Source: Amphibalanus amphitrite (lineage: Eukaryota > Arthropoda > Thecostraca > Balanomorpha > Balanidae). Taken from it: a DNA stretch of 64,000 bases. The translations under genes were made by a program, and so were the position numbers. Under the pieces are notes generated by a model, which was given only the letters and a program-made list of their open reading frames with translations, searched no databases and had not been told where the DNA came from. The stretch lies in contig NW_024881699.1 in the NCBI RefSeq assembly GCF_019059575.1, positions 682,001-746,000 on the forward strand. The letters are read 5' to 3'. Shown in pieces: positions 46,001 to 56,200 of this stretch (position 1 is its first letter; each line of letters opens with the position of its first letter).

Positions 46001-46229
46001 GAAGCGGCCGGAGAACACGCCGCGCACCATCCACCAGCTGATGCGCGACTGCTGGGCGGCCGAGCCCACGCAGCGGCCCACGTTCGCCGCCATCGTGCAG
46101 CGGCTGCAGGAGTTCCAGGACCGACTGGACCAGCAGATGGGCGTGTACGGCTACACCACGGCGGCCAACAGCACGTACACGAGCCGCGCGCCGAGCATCG
46201 GCAGCCCCTCGACCTCCAGTAGACGGTGA
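39960..46229 (+). CDS. Nrk: MuSK/Nrk-type receptor tyrosine kinase
   Basis: Twelve exons join with consistent phases: 39960-40023, 40603-40755, 40987-41121, 41705-41832, 42127-42153, 42320-42491, 42766-43165, 43426-43541, 43757-43999, 44314-44570, 44851-45009 and 45336-46229, for about 915 residues. The order is signal peptide, two Ig domains, Frizzled-type cysteine-rich domain, kringle, transmembrane helix and tyrosine kinase. The kinase reads like vertebrate MuSK ([43 protein letters not shown]). MuSK organises the neuromuscular synapse in vertebrates. The arthropod orthologue, Nrk, is a neural receptor whose ligand is not known to me. Vertebrate MuSK has three Ig domains, so this protein has one fewer unless an exon was missed. 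The start ATG gives a good signal peptide. Confidence 0.93.
40603..42491 (+). CDS. Nrk: Nrk exons 2-6: two Ig domains
   Basis: Ig 1 (residues about 22-117) spans two exons, with Cys44, the ILWRF tryptophan, and the DEGRYLC motif ending in Cys99. Ig 2 (about 118-226) has Cys142, VTWLFHGDP, and SSDYVC ending in Cys199. It is split by a 27-nt microexon (42127-42153, LPASNWQSE). The microexon has both splice sites (TTTTTTGCAG before, GTAAGCG after) and phase 0 on both sides, so skipping it would keep the frame. Confidence 0.87.
42223..42275. repeat. (ATTC)n microsatellite in Nrk intron 5
   Basis: Ten or more tandem ATTC units with two interruptions, just upstream of exon 6. Confidence 0.95.
42766..43999 (+). 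CDS. Nrk: Nrk exons 7-9: Frizzled-type CRD and kringle
   Basis: Exon 7 and exon 8 encode the cysteine-rich domain, from [11 protein letters not shown] (Cys253) through [21 protein letters not shown] and [15 protein letters not shown] to LPDCDQLP, then a variable end. Exon 9 encodes one kringle with six cysteines (residues about 401-479) and the signatures [36 protein letters not shown] and IPKC. Kringles occur in Ror, Nrk and non-mammalian MuSK receptors. Start of exon 7 is uncertain because three in-frame acceptors exist. Confidence 0.9.
44314..45009 (+). CDS. Nrk: Nrk exons 10-11: stalk, transmembrane helix, juxtamembrane
   Basis: A Ser/Gly/Ala-rich stalk is followed by the helix around residues 526-550 ([19 protein letters not shown]) and a CCHCRR-type cytoplasmic border. 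Exon 11 holds [14 protein letters not shown], at the position of the MuSK NPxY docking site, and then [20 protein letters not shown] with the glycine loop (residues 609-614). Confidence 0.9.
45089..45104. repeat. 16-G homopolymer in the last Nrk intron
   Basis: Uninterrupted run of sixteen G on the sense strand, 80 bp after the exon-11 donor. Confidence 0.95.
45336..46229 (+). CDS. Nrk: Nrk exon 12: tyrosine kinase core and C-tail
   Basis: Shows VAVK (Lys636), HRDLACRN (Asp745), DFG (763-765), the APE-equivalent PVRWMPLE segment, [11 protein letters not shown], and [12 protein letters not shown]. All residues needed for catalysis are present. The activation loop reads [15 protein letters not shown], with one tyrosine where MuSK has three. 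A short Ser/Thr-rich C-tail ends in TGA at 46227. Confidence 0.95.
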   Translation, partial: AKAPDLVQGEDFTMVAVKMLKDEATEDMERDFEREARLLAGFDHPNIVRLLAVCAVGKPLCLLFEFMDQGDLNEYLRQASPKNVIIKHETGEIFSDSTLSHLDMTVIAQQIASGMQYLAERQFVHRDLACRNCLINEEMIVKIADFGLSQKICSNYFRGDEHDAIPVRWMPLESILYNKYTLHSDVWAFGVVLWEIFSFALQPYFGMTHEEVVRHLKDGQRLKRPENTPRTIHQLMRDCWAAEPTQRPTFAAIVQRLQEFQDRLDQQMGVYGYTTAANSTYTSRAPSIGSPSTSSRR

Positions 46230-48931
46230 GCGGTGACTCGGCTCAGCGCAGGCTGATTAGCTCAGCTCAGTTAGCTCAGCTCCTAGCTCCATCACGGTAC
46301 GGGCGGAGGGACGTGGCATATCGCCAGTATCAACTGCCCCCTCGGCTGCTAGCGTTTATCGCTCTAGGTGACTTTTGTTTAGCGGGCTCGGACCCGCTGA
46401 CGCTTTGCGTCAACCATCGAAATAATGCGAAACAGCGGTCAGTATTCGAGAAACGATTCCGCTTCGTATTACTTTATACTTATTGTACATTCTCAATCTA
46501 TACGATCGACGATCGCATGAAAACTGTCGTCGTGTGTGAAGCTACTTTTAGCTCGCTAGGGTCGCTTGGAAAAACCGAGCATCAGCTACGAAATCAATTC
46601 CGTAGATTATGCATTTTGTTCGAATTTATTTACTTTGTAGGCGAAGTAATTGTGGTGCTACGTAGATGTTATTTTGTGGCTGTTTTGTATCGAGCGCTTT
46701 CGAGCTCTTTTTCAGGTAGCATTGTAGATCTGAGCTTAACCTAAAAGACCAATTTGAACACCCACCCATGCCCTCATTTTGGCCGATTCAGGCCACTTTG
46801 TATCGTATTTCAGCGTAATTGTTAGACAAGTTCTTTCAGCTGTGGCTCGATATGGCAAGTCCGCGCGCCGCGCTGGTCACAATGGGCTCAACAGGGTGAG
46901 GTCGCGGTCGGCTTTAGTGGTAGCGCCTTCGCGCGTCCCTAGCATAAGAGAAGGTCGCGCGCGCGCGGTTCTGCCCCATCGTGCGAACATTTCGTTTTCG
47001 GCGGTGCGCCGTTTGTTTTCGTTGCCCGCCGGACGAGCGGGAACGGCCGGGTCTGAGTCATAATCTCTGTCGGGGTTCGTGACGTGACGGTGTGTGACGC
47101 TCCGTGACGGATAGATGTCTAGTCTGGTGCCGGCGGCCGGCGCCGGCCCCAGCCCGCACGGGTCAGTGGCGGCGGGCCGCGCGGCGCTCCCCGTGGTGGT
47201 AGTTTGTAGGCCAGCTGTGAGTGTGGTACGTGTCGTGACCCGGGGCGCGTCGTTCAGTCGGCGGCAGTCATGTTCTTTTCGTCACCCTGCCCCTGTCACC
47301 CTGCCGCTGCTGTCAGTGTGTGCGGCGCTCCTACCGTTTTTACACTTTTGTATCTGACCTGGCTTTGTACGTATTTGCAATATTCTCGGTGCTTATTACC
47401 AGCCATGCGCTGGGCGCGACCTGCGACGGTCCCCGCTTGCCCACGTAGTTGCAACGACGGTCTGCCGGCGCCCGCCCGCGGCCCCTCTAGTCAATGGCCG
47501 TCGTTAGGTGCGTCCCGTCGGTGTAGCTAGCTGTGTAGGAACCCGCCGAGCGCGCTGCGCCCCGTACTCATTCACCTTGTGATAACTGCGCGCCAAATAT
47601 ACATGCCGACTACGTCATATGCGAGTTTGGAGGTCGGATGGTGTCGGGGAAAGGGTGGCGAATGAACACAGGTGACTGAGATTTGGTGTTTGGAGGGATT
47701 TTAACACGGGAACCCCCCCGGTTCGAGTCTCCCGTCTGGACTCTGAAACGCTTTCCATGTGCTGATACTGACTTCACATAGCCATGCGACATGCTGAAGC
47801 TATGATATGCTCTCTGCGAAAGTCGGGGGGGGGGGGGGGGATCAGTTACTCTAAGAGCAACGAATTCGTCCGCCCTAAACCACGTCTAGCATTGTCTGTG
47901 GCTTATGCAACAAAAAGTGGACCTCTGCAGGGTACGTCTGAGCAGTATAAAGCAACTGCTGAATCTCTTGAAGTCTGAATGCTCGCATGTGCGGTCCAGT
48001 AACCCCATGCAGCAGCGGTCAGTAAGGCGTCCGTTTAAATTTCAAACCCGCGAACCAAGCCGCAAAGCAGGGTTTGTTAGTTGTTTTACCAATGTCCCTA
48101 CATGCCATGGCACGAAGGAAGGTTAACTAGCTGAGGAGGCTTGCAAGCCTCTTCATTTTATATAGCGCTGCACCTAATATTCATAGCTATAAGGGGAAAT
48201 AACCGTAAGATGAAGCCGGACATTGTTTCACATACCAGTTCAAAACACACTTCAAATTCGTTAATATTCATTACAAAGGCAGGCGGCAAAAAAGTACGCG
48301 TTTGAGGCAGAAAGACAACTAATCGGCTGCCCCAGAGCAGCAGCTTTGAGTCGGTTAAGTTAACAAAACGGCTAAAACAACGCACAGTACTGCACGACAC
48401 AGACTCGGCGCGGCCGGAGCGGCGCCCGCGAGCCCAGCTGATAGCGCGAGCCCTGACAGCCAAGGCACTCTCCGTCTGTCGGTCCGGCCCGTGCGCCGCC
48501 GCACCACAATAATATCAGCCGTCGTTGCGTAGGGTGATTGCCGCGGTGTTTCGTTTAAAATAAATATCACCGCTCGTTAAAACTCTGGCCGGCAAGGGGA
48601 CCCCGGCGGCGACGCGTCACAAAATGTGATCACTGGCGCCACAACCCGCTCACAAAAGTTCACAATCAAGCGTCCGAACACGGCGAGGAGCACGGATAAA
48701 ACTAACACCTAGCTGATAACGTAAACCGCGCGGGCGCGCGCGAGTTCTGTCGGCGGGTTAAAGCTGACCCTGACCCCCAGGCAGCGAGTGCCCGCGGGAG
48801 CGACCACCGGCAGATCAGACCCTGTCCCGCTGGGTCGGTCCAACTGCGCGGCCTCTCACACAGACTGGGCACCTATACGCTAGGTGGGATTAACCAGGAC
48901 AGGTCGGTCGACTTTGGTAAAATACAACTCC
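46230..48931. other. 3' region between convergent Nrk and Mical
   Basis: Contains the Nrk 3' untranslated region, of unknown extent (an AATAAA lies near 48560), GC-rich patches at 46.85-47.3 kb, and a 16-G run at 47825-47840. Long ORFs at 46226-46744 and 46779-47357 show no recognised domain and probably lie in untranslated sequence. Confidence 0.4.
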
Positions 48932-49230
48932 CTACACCCCGCGGCTGCGGCACGGCCATCCCCGGCCAGCGTCCGACGGCAGCTCTAGCACCGACACCCG
49001 GCTCGGGAGCCGAGCTCTGCGCGCTAAACGCGGCGAGCGAACCTTGGTGGGCACCGGCGGGCGCACCTTGGGCGTCTTTGGGAGCCGGCGCAGTCTCCGG
49101 GCGTCTTTGGGCGTTTGGAGGGCGTCTCGGCCGTGCCTAGACGGTCGACTCTGCCGGCTCTCCCGGCGGGGAGACGAGGCTGGCGGCGGCGACGCGGCGG
49201 CCCTCGGTCGACTCACACTCGCTGGCCAGT
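48932..49230 (-). CDS. Possible alternative terminal exon of Mical
   Basis: On the minus strand an acceptor (CTGTGCCTGTTGCAG) is followed by 99 in-frame codons ending in TAG. In phase 1 it reads DWPASVSRPRAAASPPPASS and continues Pro/Arg/Ser-rich with KTPKVRPPVPTKVRSPR. Phase 1 fits several Mical donors, including weak ones inside the last exon (for example after VARAR). The composition could also be that of a GC-rich non-coding island, so this is a candidate only. Confidence 0.25.
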
Positions 49231-50516
49231 CTGCAACAGGCACAGTTAGTGGCGCGTTAGCCCCGACACCGACTCGCCGAGGCAGGCAGACAATGCGGGC
49301 GGGGGACGGGCAGGCAGCGGGCAAGAGCGGAGAGGGTATGTGAAGGCAGGCGGGGGCAGAGCGTTTAGGAAGAGGGCGCGGGAGGCGGAACAATTAGAGC
49401 GGGATGCAGACTTGGAGGCAAGTACGGACAGAGCAGTCAGACGGGAAACGGCTATAGACAAGGATAGAGCGGTTAGGAGCTGGCCGGAAGGACTGGGGAG
49501 GGGCAAACCAGGCAGAGACCCGTCCCAGAGGCAGTGCACTACCACTGAGCCCAAGGTTACACGCTATGTTACATCATACTGCAATGCATTCTACATTGTT
49601 ACAACATTCCACTACGTGTTCCCATTTTAACAATTGAAGCTCAGGCAGCAGCAATGCAGCAGATTAATGATCGAGGGCAATGCTTCCTGAAGAGCTCCCC
49701 ACAATCCCACACCATATTTAAATACATCCCACATCCCTGACGGGAGGGAAAAATACTGGCGACCATACAAGCATCGGTCAAGGCAGTCCGTGCGTATCAG
49801 GGTGACCACAAACACCATTTTTTCGGTAACTGTCACTCGAACGACTTTATGGTAAGCCTAAAAATATACGCAAATAGTCTCGTATATTGAATTTCACAGC
49901 GGCGTTCGTATCAGATTAAGAGCCTCTCGTTTTGATTGCCTTGGTGCGCATTTATCACACAATCAAGACATCACAGCTTTTCAAGGAACCAGCGTAAACT
50001 AAGTTCTTTTCATAAAAAGCAGCAACAAACTCAAAAGCGCTCAGTTGACGGTGGATTTTCAGAATGCCATCGCAAGTTCGACAAAGTTCGTGAATTCGAC
50101 CACATAGGTAGGGAACGAAAACAGCTAAGCAACGTCGGCTATATAGATCTCGCACCTCATTCTTACCCTAACAGTTCAGTAATATTAACAGCCTATAATA
50201 AGTTCTAGATAAAAAAAACTTATATTGCGTGCGGTGACAAGAAAAAAATCGATGTCGCATAACTCATGCCTATTCTAATGCTCTAATCGCACGTTGCATG
50301 CTCTGCACTAAATCATGTCAATAGCCGACTCAAATACTACTCCCGAATGACCTACCACCAAGAAACCTAACTTAAAATGTAAGATAATGCTCAGATATCA
50401 CGTGTATCCTGTGCCTATATAGCATTCAATGAGTATATAATTGGATTAGGATAGGCACGATGCGCGTTTCACCGATTCGACGTCGTTAAGCAAGACCTAA
50501 CCCAGCCCTCACCAGA
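49231..50516. other. No further gene seen
   Basis: GC-rich to about 49530, then AT-rich. It lies downstream of the Mical stop codon on the minus strand and may hold its 3' untranslated region. Confidence 0.4.
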
Positions 50517-50890
50517 CCCAGGCCCCAGCCCAGCCTCAGACAAACAGCTCCAGGTGCCAGGGCTCGGCCCACCCCAGCCTCAGACAAACAGCTCTAGGTG
50601 CCAGGGCTCGGCCCACCCCAGCCTCAGACAAACAGCTCTAGGTGCCAGGGCTCGGCCCACCCCAGCCTCAGACAAACAGCTCTAGGTGCCAGGGCTCGGC
50701 CCACCCCAGCCTCAGACAAACAGCTCTAGGTGCCAGGGCTCGGCCCACCCCAGCCTCAGACAAACAGCTCCAGGTGCCAGGGTTCGGCTCACCTCAGCCT
50801 CAGACAAACAGCTCTAGGTGCCAGGGCTCGGCCCAGCCCAGCCTCAGACAAACAGCTCCAGGTGCCAGGGCTCGGCCCACCCCAGCCAGT
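50517..50890. repeat. 44-bp minisatellite overlapping the Mical C-terminus
   Basis: Eight units with an exact 44-bp spacing (AGGTGCC at 50552, 50596, 50640, 50684, 50728, 50772, 50816 and 50860) and very few substitutions. In antisense each unit can read AEPWHLELFV followed by a stop. The unit nearest the gene provides the last residues and stop codon of the Mical reading frame. Confidence 0.96.
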
Positions 50891-53291
50891 GGAGCAGCAC
50901 TACCAGCGCCACCGCTATCACCACCCTGACCGCCACGCCGCGGACGGTCAGCGCGGGTGGCGGCGGCGGGCGCGGCCGCCACCAGCGCCCACCGCGCGCC
51001 CGGGCCACCAGCCGGCTGTGGCGGCGCGTCACACCGCGCTCGTACCTCTCCTGTTCCGAGTCCATGGCGGCGCGCAGCGAGCGCCGCTGCTCGGAGATCT
51101 CCAGCAGCGAGCTGACCACCTGCCGCTCCCGCTCCACGTCATCGGCCGACTTCTGGGCGTCTGGGGACAGAGGTACGGGGGTCAGAGGCGGGCACAGCTG
51201 GGGCGGGAGGACTGCGGTGGCTCGGAGGGGTCAGATGAGAGTGGTGGTAAACGGTGAAATGAGAATAAGAGCATAAATTAGCATCATCAGTCAGGGCATA
51301 GCAGCAGACGTGGGTACGCTGTCCTTACGAAGCATTCGCAGTATACAGGGAAACAGATCACATATTATGCACGTTTGACGAAAAAAAAACTCGGTAATCT
51401 GAATAGACATGTCCACTTAAACATGTCGCAGTCATTTCAGAAACGACTTTTCTCGGCAGCCTGACAGAATGCTTGGCAATTAGTCGTTCGTTCGCTTCAA
51501 TATCCAGCAAAAGTCCACCCCAATCTCCAACAGTCAGTCAGCGCTCCTCACTGCTCACCGACTCATCCCTGACTAACTCACCACCTCTCCCGACCGACTC
51601 ACCGCTGGTGGCCATTCTCTCTCTGAGCTCCAGCTGCAGCCGGTCGTGGCGGTCCTCCAGCTGCAGCTCTTGCAGCTGCAGCTGCAGCAGCTGGTCGCGG
51701 CGCACCATCAGACTGCGCTCGTGCACCAGCTCAAACCACTCGTGCATCAGCGTCGTCTCGTCCACGCCGGCGGAGGCTGGGGAAGCGCCGCGCGGACGGA
51801 CAGGGGAGGGAGGGGCGGGTCGGGCAGTTAGTGGGATGGACGGGTGGCACGCAATAGAGCGGACAGACGCAAACGCTCAGTTAGAACGCACACGGACGGA
51901 CGATTCGGAGTCAAAATGGGTTAACGTGTCTTAAATCCCTATTAACATGCAAACAGAACGACTATAACATCCTTTCACACAAACAAACGCGTACTTTTTT
52001 AAAACTAGGGCACTTTTTGGAAAAAGTAATATTGTATGTTGCAAACAGGAACTAAAAGGGACCAGACGAAACGAACTCAACAGTACCAATTAAAGCTGGC
52101 TGGCTACCTCCATCACAGCGCACCACACTTCATTCTGCGCCACTCACTCCCAGTGCGAAGTGAGTACAACTCACCCTGCCCGCCCTCTCCACGGATGGCC
52201 CTCTCGACGGCGATGCCGCGCTGCTCCAGATCCCGCTGTCGCACCTCCACCTCGTCCAGCTGACGCTGCAGCTCCTGCGCCCGCTGCAGCCTGGGAAACG
52301 GGAGTGGGAGGAGATACAGGGATCAGATCGGCCTGTATTACAGAGGTCAGACGGGTCAGCTATTGCGCCCGCTGCAGCCTGGAAACGGTATAACTGGGGT
52401 TCTGCACAAAACAATACCGTCAACAGCCGAGAGGATTTATATCTGAGTAGACCGCCACATCAAGGCCACCGGCGCTCCCTCCCTAAGCTCAACACTATGG
52501 CTTGTCACGCGCATCACCCGAGTAATTATACGCACCTCCTCATTTCGGCGTGTCGAGCGGCGCGGCTGGTCTTGGCCCGTCTGGTGAGCGAGCCGCCCGG
52601 AGTGGCCGCATCGCTGTACTGAGACTGGCTTAGAGACTCCGACAGAGAAGCGTCTGCGGGACAGATGAGAACGGTCAGACGGCTCTAACCGTACTGAGAT
52701 TTCAAAACTATAAAAAGCAACTGGCCGTCTGAGAAACAGGGGATGTACCAACAGAACCACCGTCCTGAGACGCGCTAATTGGACCGCGCGAGAACCTGTG
52801 ACTCACCGGGGCTGTGCACAGCGGCCGGGCCGGCGAACGGCGGCTCTCCAGAGGTGCGAGGCGACTCGGGCCCGCCGTCAGACCTCCGCTCCTGGGTGAC
52901 ACAAAGCGGGGTCAGAGGGGGTCAGACGGAATGCGATCCTATACTAAGCGAGTATGCGTAACAGGTATAAATGCCTGGTTGGGACATTCTGTTTCCAAGT
53001 ATTCAGCATAACAACCATGATTTATAGAACACATGCACCTGTCAAAATAAGCACCTAATAGTCAGAAGACCGACATTGACCGGTCCACCACCCTTACCTT
53101 TCCCCTGCGGAACTTGAGTCCCAGTTTGTCGCGCACAGAGTTGGCCTTGACGAAGGGCGCCGGCTGCTGCTGCTGTGGCTGCGGCTGTTGTGGTGCCCGG
53201 GTGGGACTGGCCGAGCTGCGCCGACGCTCCGGCGGGCTCCCCGGAGGCGGGCTGGACGCCCCGCCCTTCTTCTCACCGGACTTGAAAATGT
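50844..53291 (-). CDS. Mical: Mical bMERB domain exons and hydrophobic tail
   Basis: Exons 53291-53098, 52891-52807, 52653-52536, 52290-52175, 51776-51603 and 51160-50844. The first carries a KANSVRDKLGLKFRRGK segment. The bMERB helices start near RRAKTSRAARHAEMRRLQRA, continue with QLDEVEVRQRDLEQRGIAVE and LMHEWFELVHERSLMVRRDQ, and end with VVSSLLEISEQRRSL. This is the Rab-binding three-helix fold of MICAL family C-termini. After it come RRHSRLVARARGGRWWRPRP, a poly-Pro stretch, and VAVRVVIAVALVVLLHWLGW, then the stop. Confidence 0.9.
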
Positions 53292-56200
53292 CTGCGGAAC
53301 AATGAAACATTTTATTGGAAGCATGGGCAAAGGTGAGGCAATGTGTTTTTTCAGATCTAATAGAGCAAGGAGGATTGAACATGACGGTAGCGGTGGTAAA
53401 ACGAAAACAGAAACCGTTCTTTCGGTGTTTACGAATAAATATCAAGACTGAATATGTTGGATGTCGTCTCTGATTACGATGAAATTGTATAACAAATAGA
53501 CAGAGACAGCAGTGCACCAAATGGCTGACAAAAGTCACTGAACTGTTACCGCTGGCCGATGTAATCACTCACCGGAGATGGCCCGGATGATGCTGCGCCG
53601 GCGCGGGTGCTCCCGTTTGCCGAGGTCGTGGCCGCAGCTGGCCGGGTCCGAGCGGCCCTCGGGACCGCCCCGCTCCGGACTGCGCGACACGGACGGACTG
53701 CTGGAGCAGTCCGGACTGGCGGCGCCCGCCGGGGTGCCGGCCGCCGAGCCGGCGCCGGCCCGCTCCAGGACGCTGGGCGTGCTGCGGCTGAGTGCTCCGC
53801 GCAGAGCGCCCGGCCGCACCGGCGGTGTGCTCGGTGTGAACAGAGACAGAGCGGCGGCCGGGTCGCGCGGCGGTTTGGGCGGCGGCGGGCCGGACGGCAG
53901 CGCGTCACCCACGGAAGGTCTGCGCGGCGTGGGCGGCGTGGCCGGCGGCGGCGCTGTCGGGGGCGGCGGCGGCGGCGGGACGCGTGGGCCAAACGCCGGG
54001 GAGGACAGCCGCTTCCTCAGCTGTCTCTCCGGCGATTTAACGCGGCTCAGCACCAGATCACGCACCAGGCTGCCCTGCTGAGCGCGCGGCGCCGGCGCTC
54101 CCGGCCTGGCCGCCGCCCCCGGGCGCTGACTCAGCATGATGGCGGAGTCTGTGGGACTACGCTGCAGCAGCAGACGAGCGCTCGCCTGTTCCACGATTGG
54201 CGAGACCTTGATGTCGGCGCGGGCCGGCGGCGCCGCGGCGCTTCTCGCCGCTCGCGGTGTAGCCGGAGACTTGGCCGGGGTTCGTGCCGCAGCCACCGGC
54301 GCTGGACTCGCCGCGGGGACCGGAGCGGCGGCCGGCGCGGACCTCGGGGCCGGCGTGGGCGTGCTCTTCGGTGCCGAACCCGCACCTGACCCGGAGGCAG
54401 CGATCGAACCCTGCGCTGAGTGCACAGCCATCATGGGTCCGGCCGAGAGCGGCCTGGCCGCGCGGCCGGCGCCCCCCGGACGGGTGACCACCCCTGCGCG
54501 GCCGGCCAGCGCTCCCGGCGGGGCTGAGATGCGGTCCGCCGTGCCTCGCTGTAAAGCCGGGCGACTCCGGGTGGAGGACGCTGACCTGACCGATACACCG
54601 TTCTCCTTCGGCGCCCTCTGAGAGCCAGACCCTGTCGGTTCCTTGCCAATGGAGGACTTACGAGTCAGACAGGTCCCCGAGCCGCCGGAGTCACCGGAGG
54701 CTGATCTACTCTGAGCAGTGATCTTGCCGTAACCTGAGCTCTTGACGTACTTGGACTTACTCTCTGCTAGCGCTTCGACAGCTGATCGTCGCTTCTCCGG
54801 AGCTTTGGTAGCAGAGATCAACTTGCCGTTGCTTGACTCAGCTGTTGCAGACTTTGTGGCCGGAGCTGTCGTTACCGCTTTACTAGAAGCCGCAGCTGTA
54901 ACCGGCCGGCTGGAAGCTACATTATCTCTAAGTGCTTCACCACTAGCTGCCGACACAGTTTCTTTACTTTCTGGCACAGCACTGTCAGCAAGCTTTTCCT
55001 CAACTGCAGCGACTGGCACCGGTTCACCAGCACCCACAATATCCACCTTACTGTCTTTAGCCTCGGAAGACGGCGAGGGCGGACTAGCAGCCGCATCAGG
55101 GTACACATACTCACACCGACCCCGATTTTTAGCCGCTGGCGGCGGTGGCGCCCCTCCCTCGTCCCCACTGGCACTGTTGTCCGCGAAATCCAGATCATCA
55201 AACACATCTCTCGTTTCCTCCTCCTGTTTCACGGGAGGCGGCGCTTTTACAGGGTCCTCCGGCAGCTCCGACACGTCGTCCTCAAAGTCACTGAGGGTGG
55301 CCAGGTTGGCCTTCTCCCCGGTACCGCGCCGCACCGTCACAAACCTCTCGTCCACGCGGAACTCGTGCGGCACGTCCGCCACGCTGGCCACCTCCGACTC
55401 GTGCGCCCAGTCAGAGAGGTCGAGCTCGGTGGCGTCGCGCGCCGCAGACTCGCCCGGCGACTCGACCGAGTCGGCCGTCGCCGGCGGGAGAGTCGGGAGA
55501 GGTGGCGGCGGCTCCGGTTCGGCGGAGCGGCGTGCCGGAGACACCGGCTCGCCGCTCGACCGGCGCCGTCGGATCTGAGACAGGAGCGTGCGGTTCTCCT
55601 CGATCAGACGGGTGACGTCGAGAGCGGCCGCCTTGCTGGGTGGAAGAGCTGACACGGTGTCGTCTGCGACGGTCGGCTCCGGAGCTTCAGCAGCCGGTGT
55701 GATGGCCGCGGCCGGAGCGGCAGGCGCGACAGGGGCAGCGGCAGACGCGTCAGGCTCGCTACAAACCGGAAGATCTTCAGACTCAGCAGGCATCGGCTCC
55801 TCACTCTTCAACAGCTCACCCTCCACAGCATCCTTCGCATCCGCCGGAGCAGGAGAGGCCGCGGCGGATGTCTCCTGCTCCCCACATACACCCTCAAACT
55901 TCTCCTCCAGACGCGTCACGTCCAGACCACCCAGCAGGGCGTCAAAGTCAGCCGGCGAGACGTCCAGAGACGTGGGCTCGGCGACCGGCACCGGCAAGTC
56001 TGCCGACCCAGCGCCAGCAGGTGTCTGATCAGGATCATTCACGACACTGACCGCCGACGCAGCCTCCATTTGCTCCGACGAGTCCACCCCAGCCGGCGGC
56101 GCAGTTTCTACTCTCTCAGCTTCTGCCGTCGCTGCCTTCGCTGGCTGTTCCTTCACGGTGGGGGTGGGCGGCGGAGACGTCTGTAGATCAGTACCCTCAC

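Noticed and set aside
46226..47357. ORFs directly after the Nrk stop
   Set aside because: They lie in the expected 3' untranslated region, have no recognised domain and overlap GC-rich stretches that open frames by chance.
47690..47740. tRNA gene suggested by GGTTCGAGTCTCCCG
   Set aside because: A B-box-like T-arm is present, but I cannot find a matching acceptor stem, A-box or anticodon arm upstream.
50517..50890. CRISPR-like regular array
   Set aside because: Units are contiguous 44-mers with no unique spacers, in a eukaryotic gene end.
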